From CAYNFR01 sp964396595 (GTDB lineage Bacteria > Bacteroidota > Bacteroidia > Chitinophagales > Saprospiraceae): 64,000 nt of DNA. A model generated the notes under the pieces. The model saw only the letters and a program-made list of their open reading frames with translations, was not told where the DNA came from and did not search any database. How positions within the stretch are numbered: position 1 is the first letter of the stretch; each line of letters begins with the position of its first letter. Positions 1 through 7,325 of this stretch are shown here, piece after piece. The stretch lies in the NCBI GenBank assembly GCA_964396595.1, contig CAYNFR010000010.1:1-64000 (forward strand), given 5' to 3'. The translations under genes were made by a program, and so were the position numbers.

Positions 1-2
1 GC

Positions 3-53
3 ATCAAACGAACGGTAGCGGAATATATAGATAAGGTGGGTGGGGTGAATTGA
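3..53 (+). CDS. C-terminal tail of a gene cut by the window edge (putative)
   Basis: One frame is open from base 3 to a TGA at 51-53 and gives 16 residues rich in charged amino acids (ending VGGVN). The other two plus frames hit stops earlier. The stretch sits 21 bases before the next start in the same direction, so it could be the end of an upstream gene of the same transcription unit. Nothing about function can be read from so short a tail. Confidence 0.3.
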   Translation: MKRTVAEYIDKVGGVN

Positions 54-74
54 TACTCAATATTATAATCAAAG

Positions 75-725
75 ATGAAAAAAACAATATTATCATTAAT
101 AAGAAAATTTCCCACTTCACGTCTCATTTTAGAAAGACAATTTTTAAATAAGCACTATTTGAATGAAGTTGGATGGAATAAAAGCATTAAAAAACTGTCT
201 TCAATTGACAATAATGATTCCCCAATACCTTGGATTTCATATCCCTGTATTTATTTTTTAAAGGATAGAATAAAGCAAGACTTCAGCATTTTTGAGTATG
301 GTAGCGGAAACTCCACATTATGGCTTGCAGATCGATCCAAAAATTTAATTTCCGTAGAACATGACAAAGATTGGTTTGATAAAATGAACAAAAGTATAAA
401 TGAAAAAGGTATTAAAGAATATGCACACATCACACTAGAAGGTGGACTTTATGAAAGAGAAATACTCAAATATCATAATCAAGTTGATTTATTATTCATT
501 GATGGAAGAAATCGAGTTAAGTGCTGTTTCAACGGAATAAATTCTTTAACGGGCAGAGGAGTTATTATATTTGACAATAGTTACAGACCAGAATATGTTA
601 TTGCTATGGACGCCTTAATAAAAAATGGCTTTAAAAGAATCGATTTTTGGGGGATGGGCCCAATAGGCCATAGTCACACTTGCACTAGCATATTCTACAG
701 AACGATAAATTGCCTAGGGATATAA
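75..725 (+). CDS. Class I SAM methyltransferase-like protein of a glycan locus
   Basis: This 216-residue cytosolic protein has a Rossmann-type glycine motif EYGSGNS near residues 74-80. An acidic turn (VEHD, about 94-97) and a VDLLFIDG strand (about 136-143) follow, where class I methyltransferases bind the cofactor and carry a catalytic or metal-binding acid. Similar small proteins are common in bacterial surface-polysaccharide clusters, usually with unproven activity, so a methyl-transfer role is inferred. It starts the plus-strand group that faces the large minus-strand sugar operon. The gene is AT-rich (about 30% G+C in the line I counted, against about 42% in the neighbouring glycosyltransferase), which suggests transfer. 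Confidence 0.7.
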   Translation: MKKTILSLIRKFPTSRLILERQFLNKHYLNEVGWNKSIKKLSSIDNNDSPIPWISYPCIYFLKDRIKQDFSIFEYGSGNSTLWLADRSKNLISVEHDKDWFDKMNKSINEKGIKEYAHITLEGGLYEREILKYHNQVDLLFIDGRNRVKCCFNGINSLTGRGVIIFDNSYRPEYVIAMDALIKNGFKRIDFWGMGPIGHSHTCTSIFYRTINCLGI

Positions 726-823
726 ATCTAGGAGTGAATACTTGAAGTTGTGTAATTATATTCGTAGATTTACAATGCCCTACTTGCTGTTTTAAGATTG
801 AATAAATCACAAAATAATAAATT

Positions 824-1756
824 ATGAAAAGCACATTTATTTTACTCTTGGTTTCACTATCACTAAAGATCAATTTTCAACTAGAAGCATTTATAGATAT
901 TTCGGACAACGATAATAGCGATATCACTACTGGCCTTGTAGCTTATTATCCATTCAATGGCAATGATCTTGACGAGAGTGGCAACTTTCACAATCCTTCT
1001 ACTAATAACGCATCGCTGACAGAGGACCGATTCGGAATGCCGAATTCAGCTTATTTCTTTAATGGAGTAAATAGCGAAATAAGAATTCCAAACCCATTTG
1101 GCAATAATATCAACTCAAGCGCACCAGTTGCTATCTCATTATGGATAAAAACAGAAATGACCTCATTTGCGGGATATTTAGTCAACTATTATACTTGCTG
1201 TACGTATAATGATGATTACTTTTATTTTGTATTAAATAATGGAAATCAACTTTCTTATTCGAATGGAGAAGGATTAACTCAAACGACACATCCTCAAATT
1301 AACAATAATGAATGGCATCATATAGTTGCCAGTTTCGATGGCATCCACATTAAAATATATCTGAACGGAAAATTAATAATTGACGATGCGCAACCGAGTA
1401 ATGGTCATCCGGTCAATACAAATTACGACTTAGTTTTTGGTAATTGCAGCATTAATCAGTGTGACGTATCTACTTACTTTGAAGGGTCTATGGATGACAT
1501 CCGTATTTACTCTAGACCACTATCATGTGAAAATATAATTGAACTCTACAGTGAAAACTACAATGATATTGTCATAAATGGTGCTATTGCTGTGGACACC
1601 TCAATTAACATAGGGAAAGATATAATACTTGATGGGGTTGATGTTTTAAGCCCGAATCATCTTAAAATCTATACCAATCAGGCGGACTTTATTAACCAGA
1701 ATATAGTAGAGCATGGCGCACAAATCACTATTAAACCTACATGTCCGATAGAGTAA
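824..1756 (+). CDS. Secreted LamG (concanavalin A-like) domain protein
   Basis: Residues 1-22 look like a cleavable Sec signal peptide. From about residue 37 the sequence GLVAYYPFNGN opens a LamG_3/concanavalin A-like lectin fold that continues to about 225, with typical elements NGVNSEI, NEWHHIVASFDG and MDDIRIYSRPLS. The last 70 residues form a small separate segment ending in a single Cys and resembling the short C-terminal beta modules of Bacteroidota secreted proteins, though I cannot name it. Such proteins are generally extracellular and bind sugar or protein. There is no recognisable T9SS tail with a final basic segment. Base composition is as AT-rich as in the preceding gene. Confidence 0.75.
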   Translation: MKSTFILLLVSLSLKINFQLEAFIDISDNDNSDITTGLVAYYPFNGNDLDESGNFHNPSTNNASLTEDRFGMPNSAYFFNGVNSEIRIPNPFGNNINSSAPVAISLWIKTEMTSFAGYLVNYYTCCTYNDDYFYFVLNNGNQLSYSNGEGLTQTTHPQINNNEWHHIVASFDGIHIKIYLNGKLIIDDAQPSNGHPVNTNYDLVFGNCSINQCDVSTYFEGSMDDIRIYSRPLSCENIIELYSENYNDIVINGAIAVDTSINIGKDIILDGVDVLSPNHLKIYTNQADFINQNIVEHGAQITIKPTCPIE

Positions 1757-1789
1757 ATAATTCGAGCGCGTACTTTGTAATTTATTAAA

Positions 1790-2722
1790 ATGACCACTCC
1801 CCCTTCTACTCTAGCCCCCATTGCCCTCTTCGTCTATAACAGATACGACGAACTTAATACTACACTCCATTGCCTCAAAAAAAATCTTCTGGCGGCAGAA
1901 AGTTTACTTTACATTTTTAGTGATGGTCCTAAGTCAGACGCAGATGAGTCACAGCTCAAAAAAATTCAAGCGGTAAGAGAATTATGCCGATCAGAACAAT
2001 GGTGCGGCACTGTCCATATTATTGAAAGAGAACAAAATCTCGGATTATCAAAAAGCATTCAACGCGGTGTAGCACAAGTACTGGAAAAGCATGATAAAAT
2101 AATCGTTCTAGAGGACGACCTCGAACAGTCCGTTTTCTTTCTGCAATTTATGAATGATGCACTTCATCGCTATGTCGATGACGCGTCCATACTTTCTATC
2201 GGCGCATCCAATTTTTTTAAACTGCCTCCACAAACACCGGACGCACTTACTTTCTCAGTCCCTGATTGTCTCGGCTGGGCAACATGGTCAGATCGATGGT
2301 CTTTATTTATACATGACGGACAGCACATTCTCAACGAAATAACGCGCCTTAACAGACGCCATGAATTTGATCTCCATAGCCAATACCCTTTCGTACGCCT
2401 GCTAAAAAAAACGATTCGTGGTGAATCCAGCAGCTGGGCTATACTATGGTATGGCACTTCGTTTCTATTGAACAAAACCAATATCTATCCCAAGTACTCT
2501 CTGACGAATCATATCGGTATAGGCTCTGCAGCGACCCATGCTGCCAATGTGGACTTCAGTGCGGAAATCATAATGGCTAAAAATCCTCTTGACGCGAGTC
2601 AGCTGAGCCGGGATCCCTTATTAGCTACTTATGCAGCAAGAGCCTATAAAAAGCAATATTACAAAGGCGTAGCTGGTAGGCTTCGAAATATTTACCACCG
2701 CCTTGTGGGGATCTTACATTGA
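1790..2722 (+). CDS. Glycosyltransferase, GT2-like (GT-A fold)
   Basis: The 310-residue protein opens with a GT-A nucleotide-sugar binding strand (IALFVYNRYDE, about 11-21). It has the NLGLSKSI element (about 83-90) and an acidic metal-binding motif VLEDDLE (about 103-109), followed by a conserved FLQFMNDAL segment. This pattern matches glycosyltransferases in O-antigen and capsule clusters that use a nucleotide sugar at the cytosolic membrane face. Donor and acceptor cannot be told. Its TGA directly abuts the TGA of the opposing aminotransferase gene, with no bases between, inside the palindrome TGATCA. Confidence 0.8.
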   Translation: MTTPPSTLAPIALFVYNRYDELNTTLHCLKKNLLAAESLLYIFSDGPKSDADESQLKKIQAVRELCRSEQWCGTVHIIEREQNLGLSKSIQRGVAQVLEKHDKIIVLEDDLEQSVFFLQFMNDALHRYVDDASILSIGASNFFKLPPQTPDALTFSVPDCLGWATWSDRWSLFIHDGQHILNEITRLNRRHEFDLHSQYPFVRLLKKTIRGESSSWAILWYGTSFLLNKTNIYPKYSLTNHIGIGSAATHAANVDFSAEIIMAKNPLDASQLSRDPLLATYAARAYKKQYYKGVAGRLRNIYHRLVGILH

Positions 2723-3814
2723 TCAGCGAAAATTGTTCAGCGCATCGATCACATAAGACACATCTTCCACAGTGTGTCCATATGAACATGGGATGCTCAA
2801 GGTTGTCCGATGTATCTCTTCTGATATAGGGTAAGAACTATTTGCACTAAAAACCTCTTTCATCGCTTTCTGATGATGTGGTGCCACAGGATAGTGTATC
2901 TCTGTCTTGATGGCATTATCAAGTAAGTATTGGCGAAGCCTATCACGCTCCGGATGTCGGATGTTAAAAATGTGATAGACATCATAAAAATCGGGGTGCC
3001 GATGCGGAAGTATAAATCTGTCCGACAATCCAGTAAAATACATCTGCGAAAGTCCTCTCTTATGTTCAGTAAGACGATCGAGATATTTGAGCTTTACAGA
3101 CAATAATCCGGCTTGAAGCTCGTCCAGTCTAGAATTATGACCTTGCACTTCATTGTAATACTTAATATCAGAACCATAATTGCGCAGCTGCTTAATCTTA
3201 GCAGCTAGCTTATTATCCTGACAAGTGACAGCTCCGGCATCTCCTATAGCGCCAAGATTCTTCGTAGGATAAAAACTAAAACAGCCAAATGCTCCGAACG
3301 TACCGGCCATCTGACTTTTATATCTCGCGCCATGCGCCTGTGCTGCATCCTCGAGTAGATACAAGCCATGCCTCTCACATATCTTATTAATGGGATTCAT
3401 TTCACATACCTTCCCGTAAAGATGTACCACAATGATAGCCCTAGTCTTATCGGTAATCGCCGCCTCAATACGAGTCGGGTCAATATTATAAGTGACCAAA
3501 TCAGGTTCCACCATAATAGGCTTATGACCTGCTTGTAAGACAGCTAGTATGGTGGCTATATACGTATTGGATGGTACGATGACCTCAGAACCCGGAGGCA
3601 AGTCGAGCGCTTTAAGACCTAAGACAATTGCCTCCAGACCGTTAGCAACGCCCAGACAGTGATTTATACCTAGATATGTCGCAAACTGCTTTTCGAAAGT
3701 GGACACCTTATTGCCCAACACATACCAGCCACTGCGGATAACTTCAACCGCCTCTGCAATAAGCTCATCCATAACCGACTGATTTACTCGAGATAGATCT
3801 TCGTAAGGAATCAT
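2723..3814 (-). CDS. DegT/DnrJ/EryC1/StrS aminotransferase (dTDP-3-oxo-6-deoxyhexose aminotransferase type)
   Basis: This PLP enzyme of 363 residues has the family landmarks: GVANGLEA phosphate-binding region (55-62), D156 and Q159 in LLEDAAQAHGA, and the Schiff-base lysine K185 in SFYPTKNLGAIGDAG. It should transaminate a dTDP-keto-6-deoxyhexose. Its start overlaps the stop of the upstream cupin ketoisomerase (ATGA), and that pairing is the hallmark of FdtA/FdtB or QdtA/QdtB, which make dTDP-Fuc3N or dTDP-Qui3N. Which epimer is made cannot be decided here. The acetyltransferase (FdtC/QdtC) is not in the window. It is the last gene of the operon and has no visible terminator. Confidence 0.92.
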   Translation of the reverse strand: MIPYEDLSRVNQSVMDELIAEAVEVIRSGWYVLGNKVSTFEKQFATYLGINHCLGVANGLEAIVLGLKALDLPPGSEVIVPSNTYIATILAVLQAGHKPIMVEPDLVTYNIDPTRIEAAITDKTRAIIVVHLYGKVCEMNPINKICERHGLYLLEDAAQAHGARYKSQMAGTFGAFGCFSFYPTKNLGAIGDAGAVTCQDNKLAAKIKQLRNYGSDIKYYNEVQGHNSRLDELQAGLLSVKLKYLDRLTEHKRGLSQMYFTGLSDRFILPHRHPDFYDVYHIFNIRHPERDRLRQYLLDNAIKTEIHYPVAPHHQKAMKEVFSANSSYPISEEIHRTTLSIPCSYGHTVEDVSYVIDALNNFR

Positions 3815-4188
3815 ATGGGGATTTGTGGATAAGGTTCAAAAATATAATCAGCATGATCAAAATGAGTTGATGCCAGCACCAGTAATACTGCATCATCCGA
3901 AAATTCGTACATCGTATGCCAATCATCGGGATAAAGTATCAGACACTTTTCAGGATGGTCGAGTAAATAAGTATTGGATTCTATGCCATTGTTATTATAG
4001 ATAGTGCAATGACCATGAACACAGATTGCCGCTTGAATAGTCTCATGGTGTCGATGTCCACCTCTCACAGAATCATCCACCCCATAGATATAAAAAATAC
4101 GCTTCACTTCGAACGGAATTATCTTTTCGATAACCGTCAGATTTCCTCTTGTATCTGAGAAAGTCTTCAATCTCAACAATTCAGCCAT
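3811..4188 (-). CDS. FdtA/QdtA-type cupin: dTDP-4-oxo-6-deoxy-D-glucose 3,4-ketoisomerase
   Basis: This is a 125-residue single-domain cupin of the WxcM-like/FdtA family. The histidine cluster RGGHRHH lies at residues 42-48, where the family carries its catalytic histidines, and an aromatic YIYGV strand precedes it. The enzyme moves the keto group of dTDP-4-oxo-6-deoxyglucose from C4 to C3, supplying the substrate of the DegT aminotransferase encoded immediately downstream with a four-base overlap. It overlaps the upstream glycosyltransferase by eight bases, so translation is probably coupled. RmlA and RmlB, which make the starting sugar, are not in the window. Confidence 0.88.
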   Translation of the reverse strand: MAELLRLKTFSDTRGNLTVIEKIIPFEVKRIFYIYGVDDSVRGGHRHHETIQAAICVHGHCTIYNNNGIESNTYLLDHPEKCLILYPDDWHTMYEFSDDAVLLVLASTHFDHADYIFEPYPQIPI

Positions 4189-5176
4189 ACGTCTCTATAA
4201 ATTTTTTAACGGGATAGATATGGTGCACACCTCGAGTCTTTCGCCACAGACTGATCAACATATGTTTTAGTCCACGAGGCGTAGCTTGCGTACCATTAAT
4301 ATCTACTATCGGTATAACTGATTTATAGCTTTCTTTCGTCTGCAAGAGCCGGTTTATATAAGGCCTATAGAATAATCTTAAAAAATCCTCGCCGATCACC
4401 TTTCTCCCCAGCTCTACCGTCTGATCCTTATAAAATTTCAAATAATGAAAATGAAAGAATATAGGCGCGAATGATTCTTTGCTTGCCTTAGTCTCACAAG
4501 TTAACTCTCCAGCTTGCTGGAAACAGGTGTATTGCTGTAAGTTCCATACAGCAATACCCGCACCCGGATGCTTTACCACATGAACACCCTCAAATCTCTC
4601 AGGCCAGTCATCTAAGTATTTCTGGTCACCAAACTTACCATCTTCAAATCGATTATAACACCACTCCGCACATGCTTCACACCACCAATTCAGCACCCTC
4701 ATCCCTCGTTGATCACCCTTGAAGCTTACGAACTGCACACAATAAATACCACTTAACTTAGACATGTCATACGCAGGAGTATATCTATGCGGTGTGATAT
4801 ACACAGATGCCTGTGGGCTCTCATCAAAGATGATCGATGGATGATTGTAAAAAACCATATCCGCATCAATGTAAGTGCATTGAGCCAAGTCAAATGTCAG
4901 AATACAATATCGCGTAAAATGCGAAGCACATGTCCAACAGTACTCTGTCCTGGTTCTATCAGATTTGATGCGCAGCATCTCGCTATCTTCAAAAGCCCCC
5001 AGACTTATCACCGTCATATTCGAATAATCTCTTGAATCCAGAAAATCAGCACATACATCATCAAACGCAAGAACATAAAGTCGTGCCTCAGGACATACCG
5101 ACACCAAACTTTCGTATAGCACGATACCTCTGCTGAGATAGTTGCTGTCAAAAAGTGTACAAAAATTCAGCTGCAT
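4181..5176 (-). CDS. Glycosyltransferase with DxD motif (GT8-like nucleotide-sugar transferase)
   Basis: The 331-residue protein starts with NFCTLFDSNYLSRGIVLYESL, resembling GT8-like or 'nucleotide-diphospho-sugar transferase' enzymes that begin by scanning a short N-terminal strand and helix. The metal-binding DxD is clear in CTYIDADMVFY (about 117-127). A conserved FGDQKYLDDWP segment follows (about 182-192). It probably adds one sugar to a lipid-linked glycan. It lies seven bases downstream of a methyltransferase gene and overlaps the ketoisomerase gene, so it is within the operon. The exact GT family is uncertain. Confidence 0.72.
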   Translation of the reverse strand: MQLNFCTLFDSNYLSRGIVLYESLVSVCPEARLYVLAFDDVCADFLDSRDYSNMTVISLGAFEDSEMLRIKSDRTRTEYCWTCASHFTRYCILTFDLAQCTYIDADMVFYNHPSIIFDESPQASVYITPHRYTPAYDMSKLSGIYCVQFVSFKGDQRGMRVLNWWCEACAEWCYNRFEDGKFGDQKYLDDWPERFEGVHVVKHPGAGIAVWNLQQYTCFQQAGELTCETKASKESFAPIFFHFHYLKFYKDQTVELGRKVIGEDFLRLFYRPYINRLLQTKESYKSVIPIVDINGTQATPRGLKHMLISLWRKTRGVHHIYPVKKFIETYG

Positions 5177-5183
5177 AGCGGAG

Positions 5184-5897
5184 TTATCGCTTTCGTGCTA
5201 TGACAAGATTGTCAAGGTACAAATCGGGATTGGATGGTAATATTTTAAGCATAAAGCCCAGTATATTAATAGGACACATTACAAAAACGGTAGTCACCTG
5301 CCTTATAAAACTGTTCGATCTGCTTATCTTGTATATATAAGCATTTATCAGCTGTGTTATGGCTGACAAGTCACTAGTCAATTTTTCTTGAACAACAATG
5401 TCAAACCCATTTTTTTCTATCAAATAACGGAGACCAAATGAACTATACCTGGCGTAATCATACGGTTGCTCATGTTCATCCCAAGTAAATGGAACCGTCA
5501 ATAAAAAATGTCCCTGGGGCTTAAGCACACGACGAATCTCGCTCAATAATTCATCAGGCTCAAATACATGCTCCAGCACTTGATTACATATTACAGAATC
5601 AAACGCCTCGTCCTCTAATGGAAACTTCTTGCCATCGTAAAAAATGTCAACCGGCTCGTCTGTATGATCATGCCCTGACTTATGTGTATCGATCCCAACA
5701 TATGAGGTAAAACTAAAAAGTTCTTGATATGGTTTCGTGCCGCAACCTACATCCAGAATGTCTCCACCTAGCATATGGCTCTGTTTCTTTACACCATTCA
5801 ATAATCCGCGTCGCGCATGAAAAAAAGGATTCACTACCAGTCCGAGCAGACCGGGGTAAAACATATTTCGCGCTATCAATTCTTTAAACCTACTCAT
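5184..5897 (-). CDS. Class I SAM-dependent methyltransferase (Methyltransf_11 type)
   Basis: This 237-residue protein has the SAM-binding motif LDVGCGTKPY (about 48-57), an acidic motif II region (YVGIDTHKSG), and motif III/IV sequences FDSVICNQVLEHV and VLKPQGHFLLTVP, in the usual order for a Methyltransf_11 domain. A hydrophobic C-terminal stretch near residues 205-220 may touch the membrane. The substrate is unknown, but its place in a sugar operon suggests a sugar or lipid-linked glycan. It overlaps the upstream MetW-like gene by eight bases. Confidence 0.85.
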   Translation of the reverse strand: MSRFKELIARNMFYPGLLGLVVNPFFHARRGLLNGVKKQSHMLGGDILDVGCGTKPYQELFSFTSYVGIDTHKSGHDHTDEPVDIFYDGKKFPLEDEAFDSVICNQVLEHVFEPDELLSEIRRVLKPQGHFLLTVPFTWDEHEQPYDYARYSSFGLRYLIEKNGFDIVVQEKLTSDLSAITQLINAYIYKISRSNSFIRQVTTVFVMCPINILGFMLKILPSNPDLYLDNLVIARKR

Positions 5898-6537
5898 GAA
5901 CTTTTAGTTTTAAAACAGCAACCTTGCCAAATACATTCGGCCATACATGCGCTAACTTGTCAATGATCCAGTGTCCCGAGGGCATAATTTTTATCGCCTC
6001 TATCTCCAGACCACCTACGTCATCGACTAACTCTGAGAAATCTTTTATCGATAATTGATGGATGTGCCCTGTATTGTACCATTTGTATCCATATATCATC
6101 TTGCGTGGCATACGCCCTTTGAAAAGCATATCGAGACGATTAAGTATATAAGCAAAATTTGGAAATGATATAACTATGGATTTTCTTGCGACACGTTTCA
6201 TTTCCATTAAGGTCCGTTCAGGATAATTTACCATCTGAATCGTGACATTGCATAGAGCCACATCAAATGACTTATCCGCAACGGGCAAATTCTCATCGAT
6301 ACGCCCCTCAATCACTTGGAACCCGCGTCGCACACATACTTCAACCCCCGAAGATGCCAGCTCAATACCAAATACCTGATTATTATTTACAAACTGTAAG
6401 CGCTGCATCAATGACCCTTCTCCGCAGCCCAGATCTATAACAGAACTGCCCTTATCTACCATTGATAATACCAGATCGTACTCAGGTCTGTTCTCACTGT
6501 AATCATCCGTGTAATTGTATTCACGATTATCATTCAT
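5890..6537 (-). CDS. MetW-like class I methyltransferase
   Basis: Its 215 residues follow the MetW pattern closely: VIDLGCGEGSLMQRL near residues 34-48, a VFGIELASSGVEVCVRRG stretch, then ALCNVTIQMVNYPE, SIVISFPNF and KGRMPRKMIYGYKWYNTGHIH-like elements. In Proteobacteria MetW pairs with MetX in methionine synthesis. Here there is no MetX, and the gene sits among glycosyltransferases, so a role in glycan methylation is more likely. The ATG shares its A with the TAA of the upstream GT2 gene. Confidence 0.8.
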   Translation of the reverse strand: MNDNREYNYTDDYSENRPEYDLVLSMVDKGSSVIDLGCGEGSLMQRLQFVNNNQVFGIELASSGVEVCVRRGFQVIEGRIDENLPVADKSFDVALCNVTIQMVNYPERTLMEMKRVARKSIVISFPNFAYILNRLDMLFKGRMPRKMIYGYKWYNTGHIHQLSIKDFSELVDDVGGLEIEAIKIMPSGHWIIDKLAHVWPNVFGKVAVLKLKVHE

Positions 6538-7316
6538 TACGGATGTACTTTTCTGTGAATTTTAAATGTAATCGACCGCCATATTATAGCGAGATGAATC
6601 AGAAATGTGTTGATCACACCATAATGAACACACATTACTTTGTAGCGATCTACAAGTGATCTAAAATGATATTGTTCTGAAGTTCCTCCCACCAAATAAG
6701 CCGCGATGATACCCGGATATTGTATGATCTTAGTTGACTTTTTAACACAATGTATCATCCAGTCATAGTCGGCACTCAAATTGTTCAATCTATAATATCC
6801 TGCTAGTGCTTTGCGCACAACAAAAGATTGGTGACATACCACCATGCCAGCCTTAAAACTTTTTAAACTCAATTGATCAGGAATCTTACGCGTCGTAATA
6901 GCTGACCGCACGCCTATGTCTTTACCAGTGTCATCAACTAACATTGTCTCTCCATAAAGTATGTCAATATCCTTATGGTCGTTCAGCACTGAAACTAGAT
7001 CGTCGATCGTGGTATTATAGTAAAACCCATCTCCTGCATTCATAAAAATAACATATTCTCCGTGAGCTATTTTCAGACCCTTGTTCATCGCATCATATAT
7101 TCCTTGATCGGCTTCAGAAACAAACTTCAGATGGTCTCTACGCTGACTCTCGGTTTTTAAATATTCTATTGTACCATCCGAAGAGTATCCATCGATGACT
7201 ATATGTTCAACACCTGACAATACCGCCGGTATTGACTCAAGGGTTTTTTTCAATCCGCGCACATTGTTATATGTGATGCTTATGATACTGATTAATATGC
7301 TATTATCTGGATCCAA
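6537..7316 (-). CDS. Family 2 glycosyltransferase
   Basis: The 259-residue GT-A protein begins SIISITYNNVRGLKKTLES, has the GT2 donor-site motif HIVIDGYSSDGT (about 38-49), the AMNKGLKIAHGEYVIFMNAGD segment in which the usual DxD is replaced by NAGD, and a later DYDWMIH catalytic-type element. This is typical of WcaA/WcaE-like enzymes of exopolysaccharide loci. No ATG lies near the conserved N-terminus, so the start is taken as TTG at 7316, ten bases after the upstream stop. It probably works at the cytosolic membrane face on a lipid-linked glycan. Confidence 0.88.
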   Translation of the reverse strand: MDPDNSILISIISITYNNVRGLKKTLESIPAVLSGVEHIVIDGYSSDGTIEYLKTESQRRDHLKFVSEADQGIYDAMNKGLKIAHGEYVIFMNAGDGFYYNTTIDDLVSVLNDHKDIDILYGETMLVDDTGKDIGVRSAITTRKIPDQLSLKSFKAGMVVCHQSFVVRKALAGYYRLNNLSADYDWMIHCVKKSTKIIQYPGIIAAYLVGGTSEQYHFRSLVDRYKVMCVHYGVINTFLIHLAIIWRSITFKIHRKVHP

Positions 7317-7325
7317 TCAATCCAA

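Noticed and set aside
5890..6537. Methionine biosynthesis role of the MetW-like gene
   Set aside because: No metX or other methionine gene is nearby, and the context is a sugar operon.
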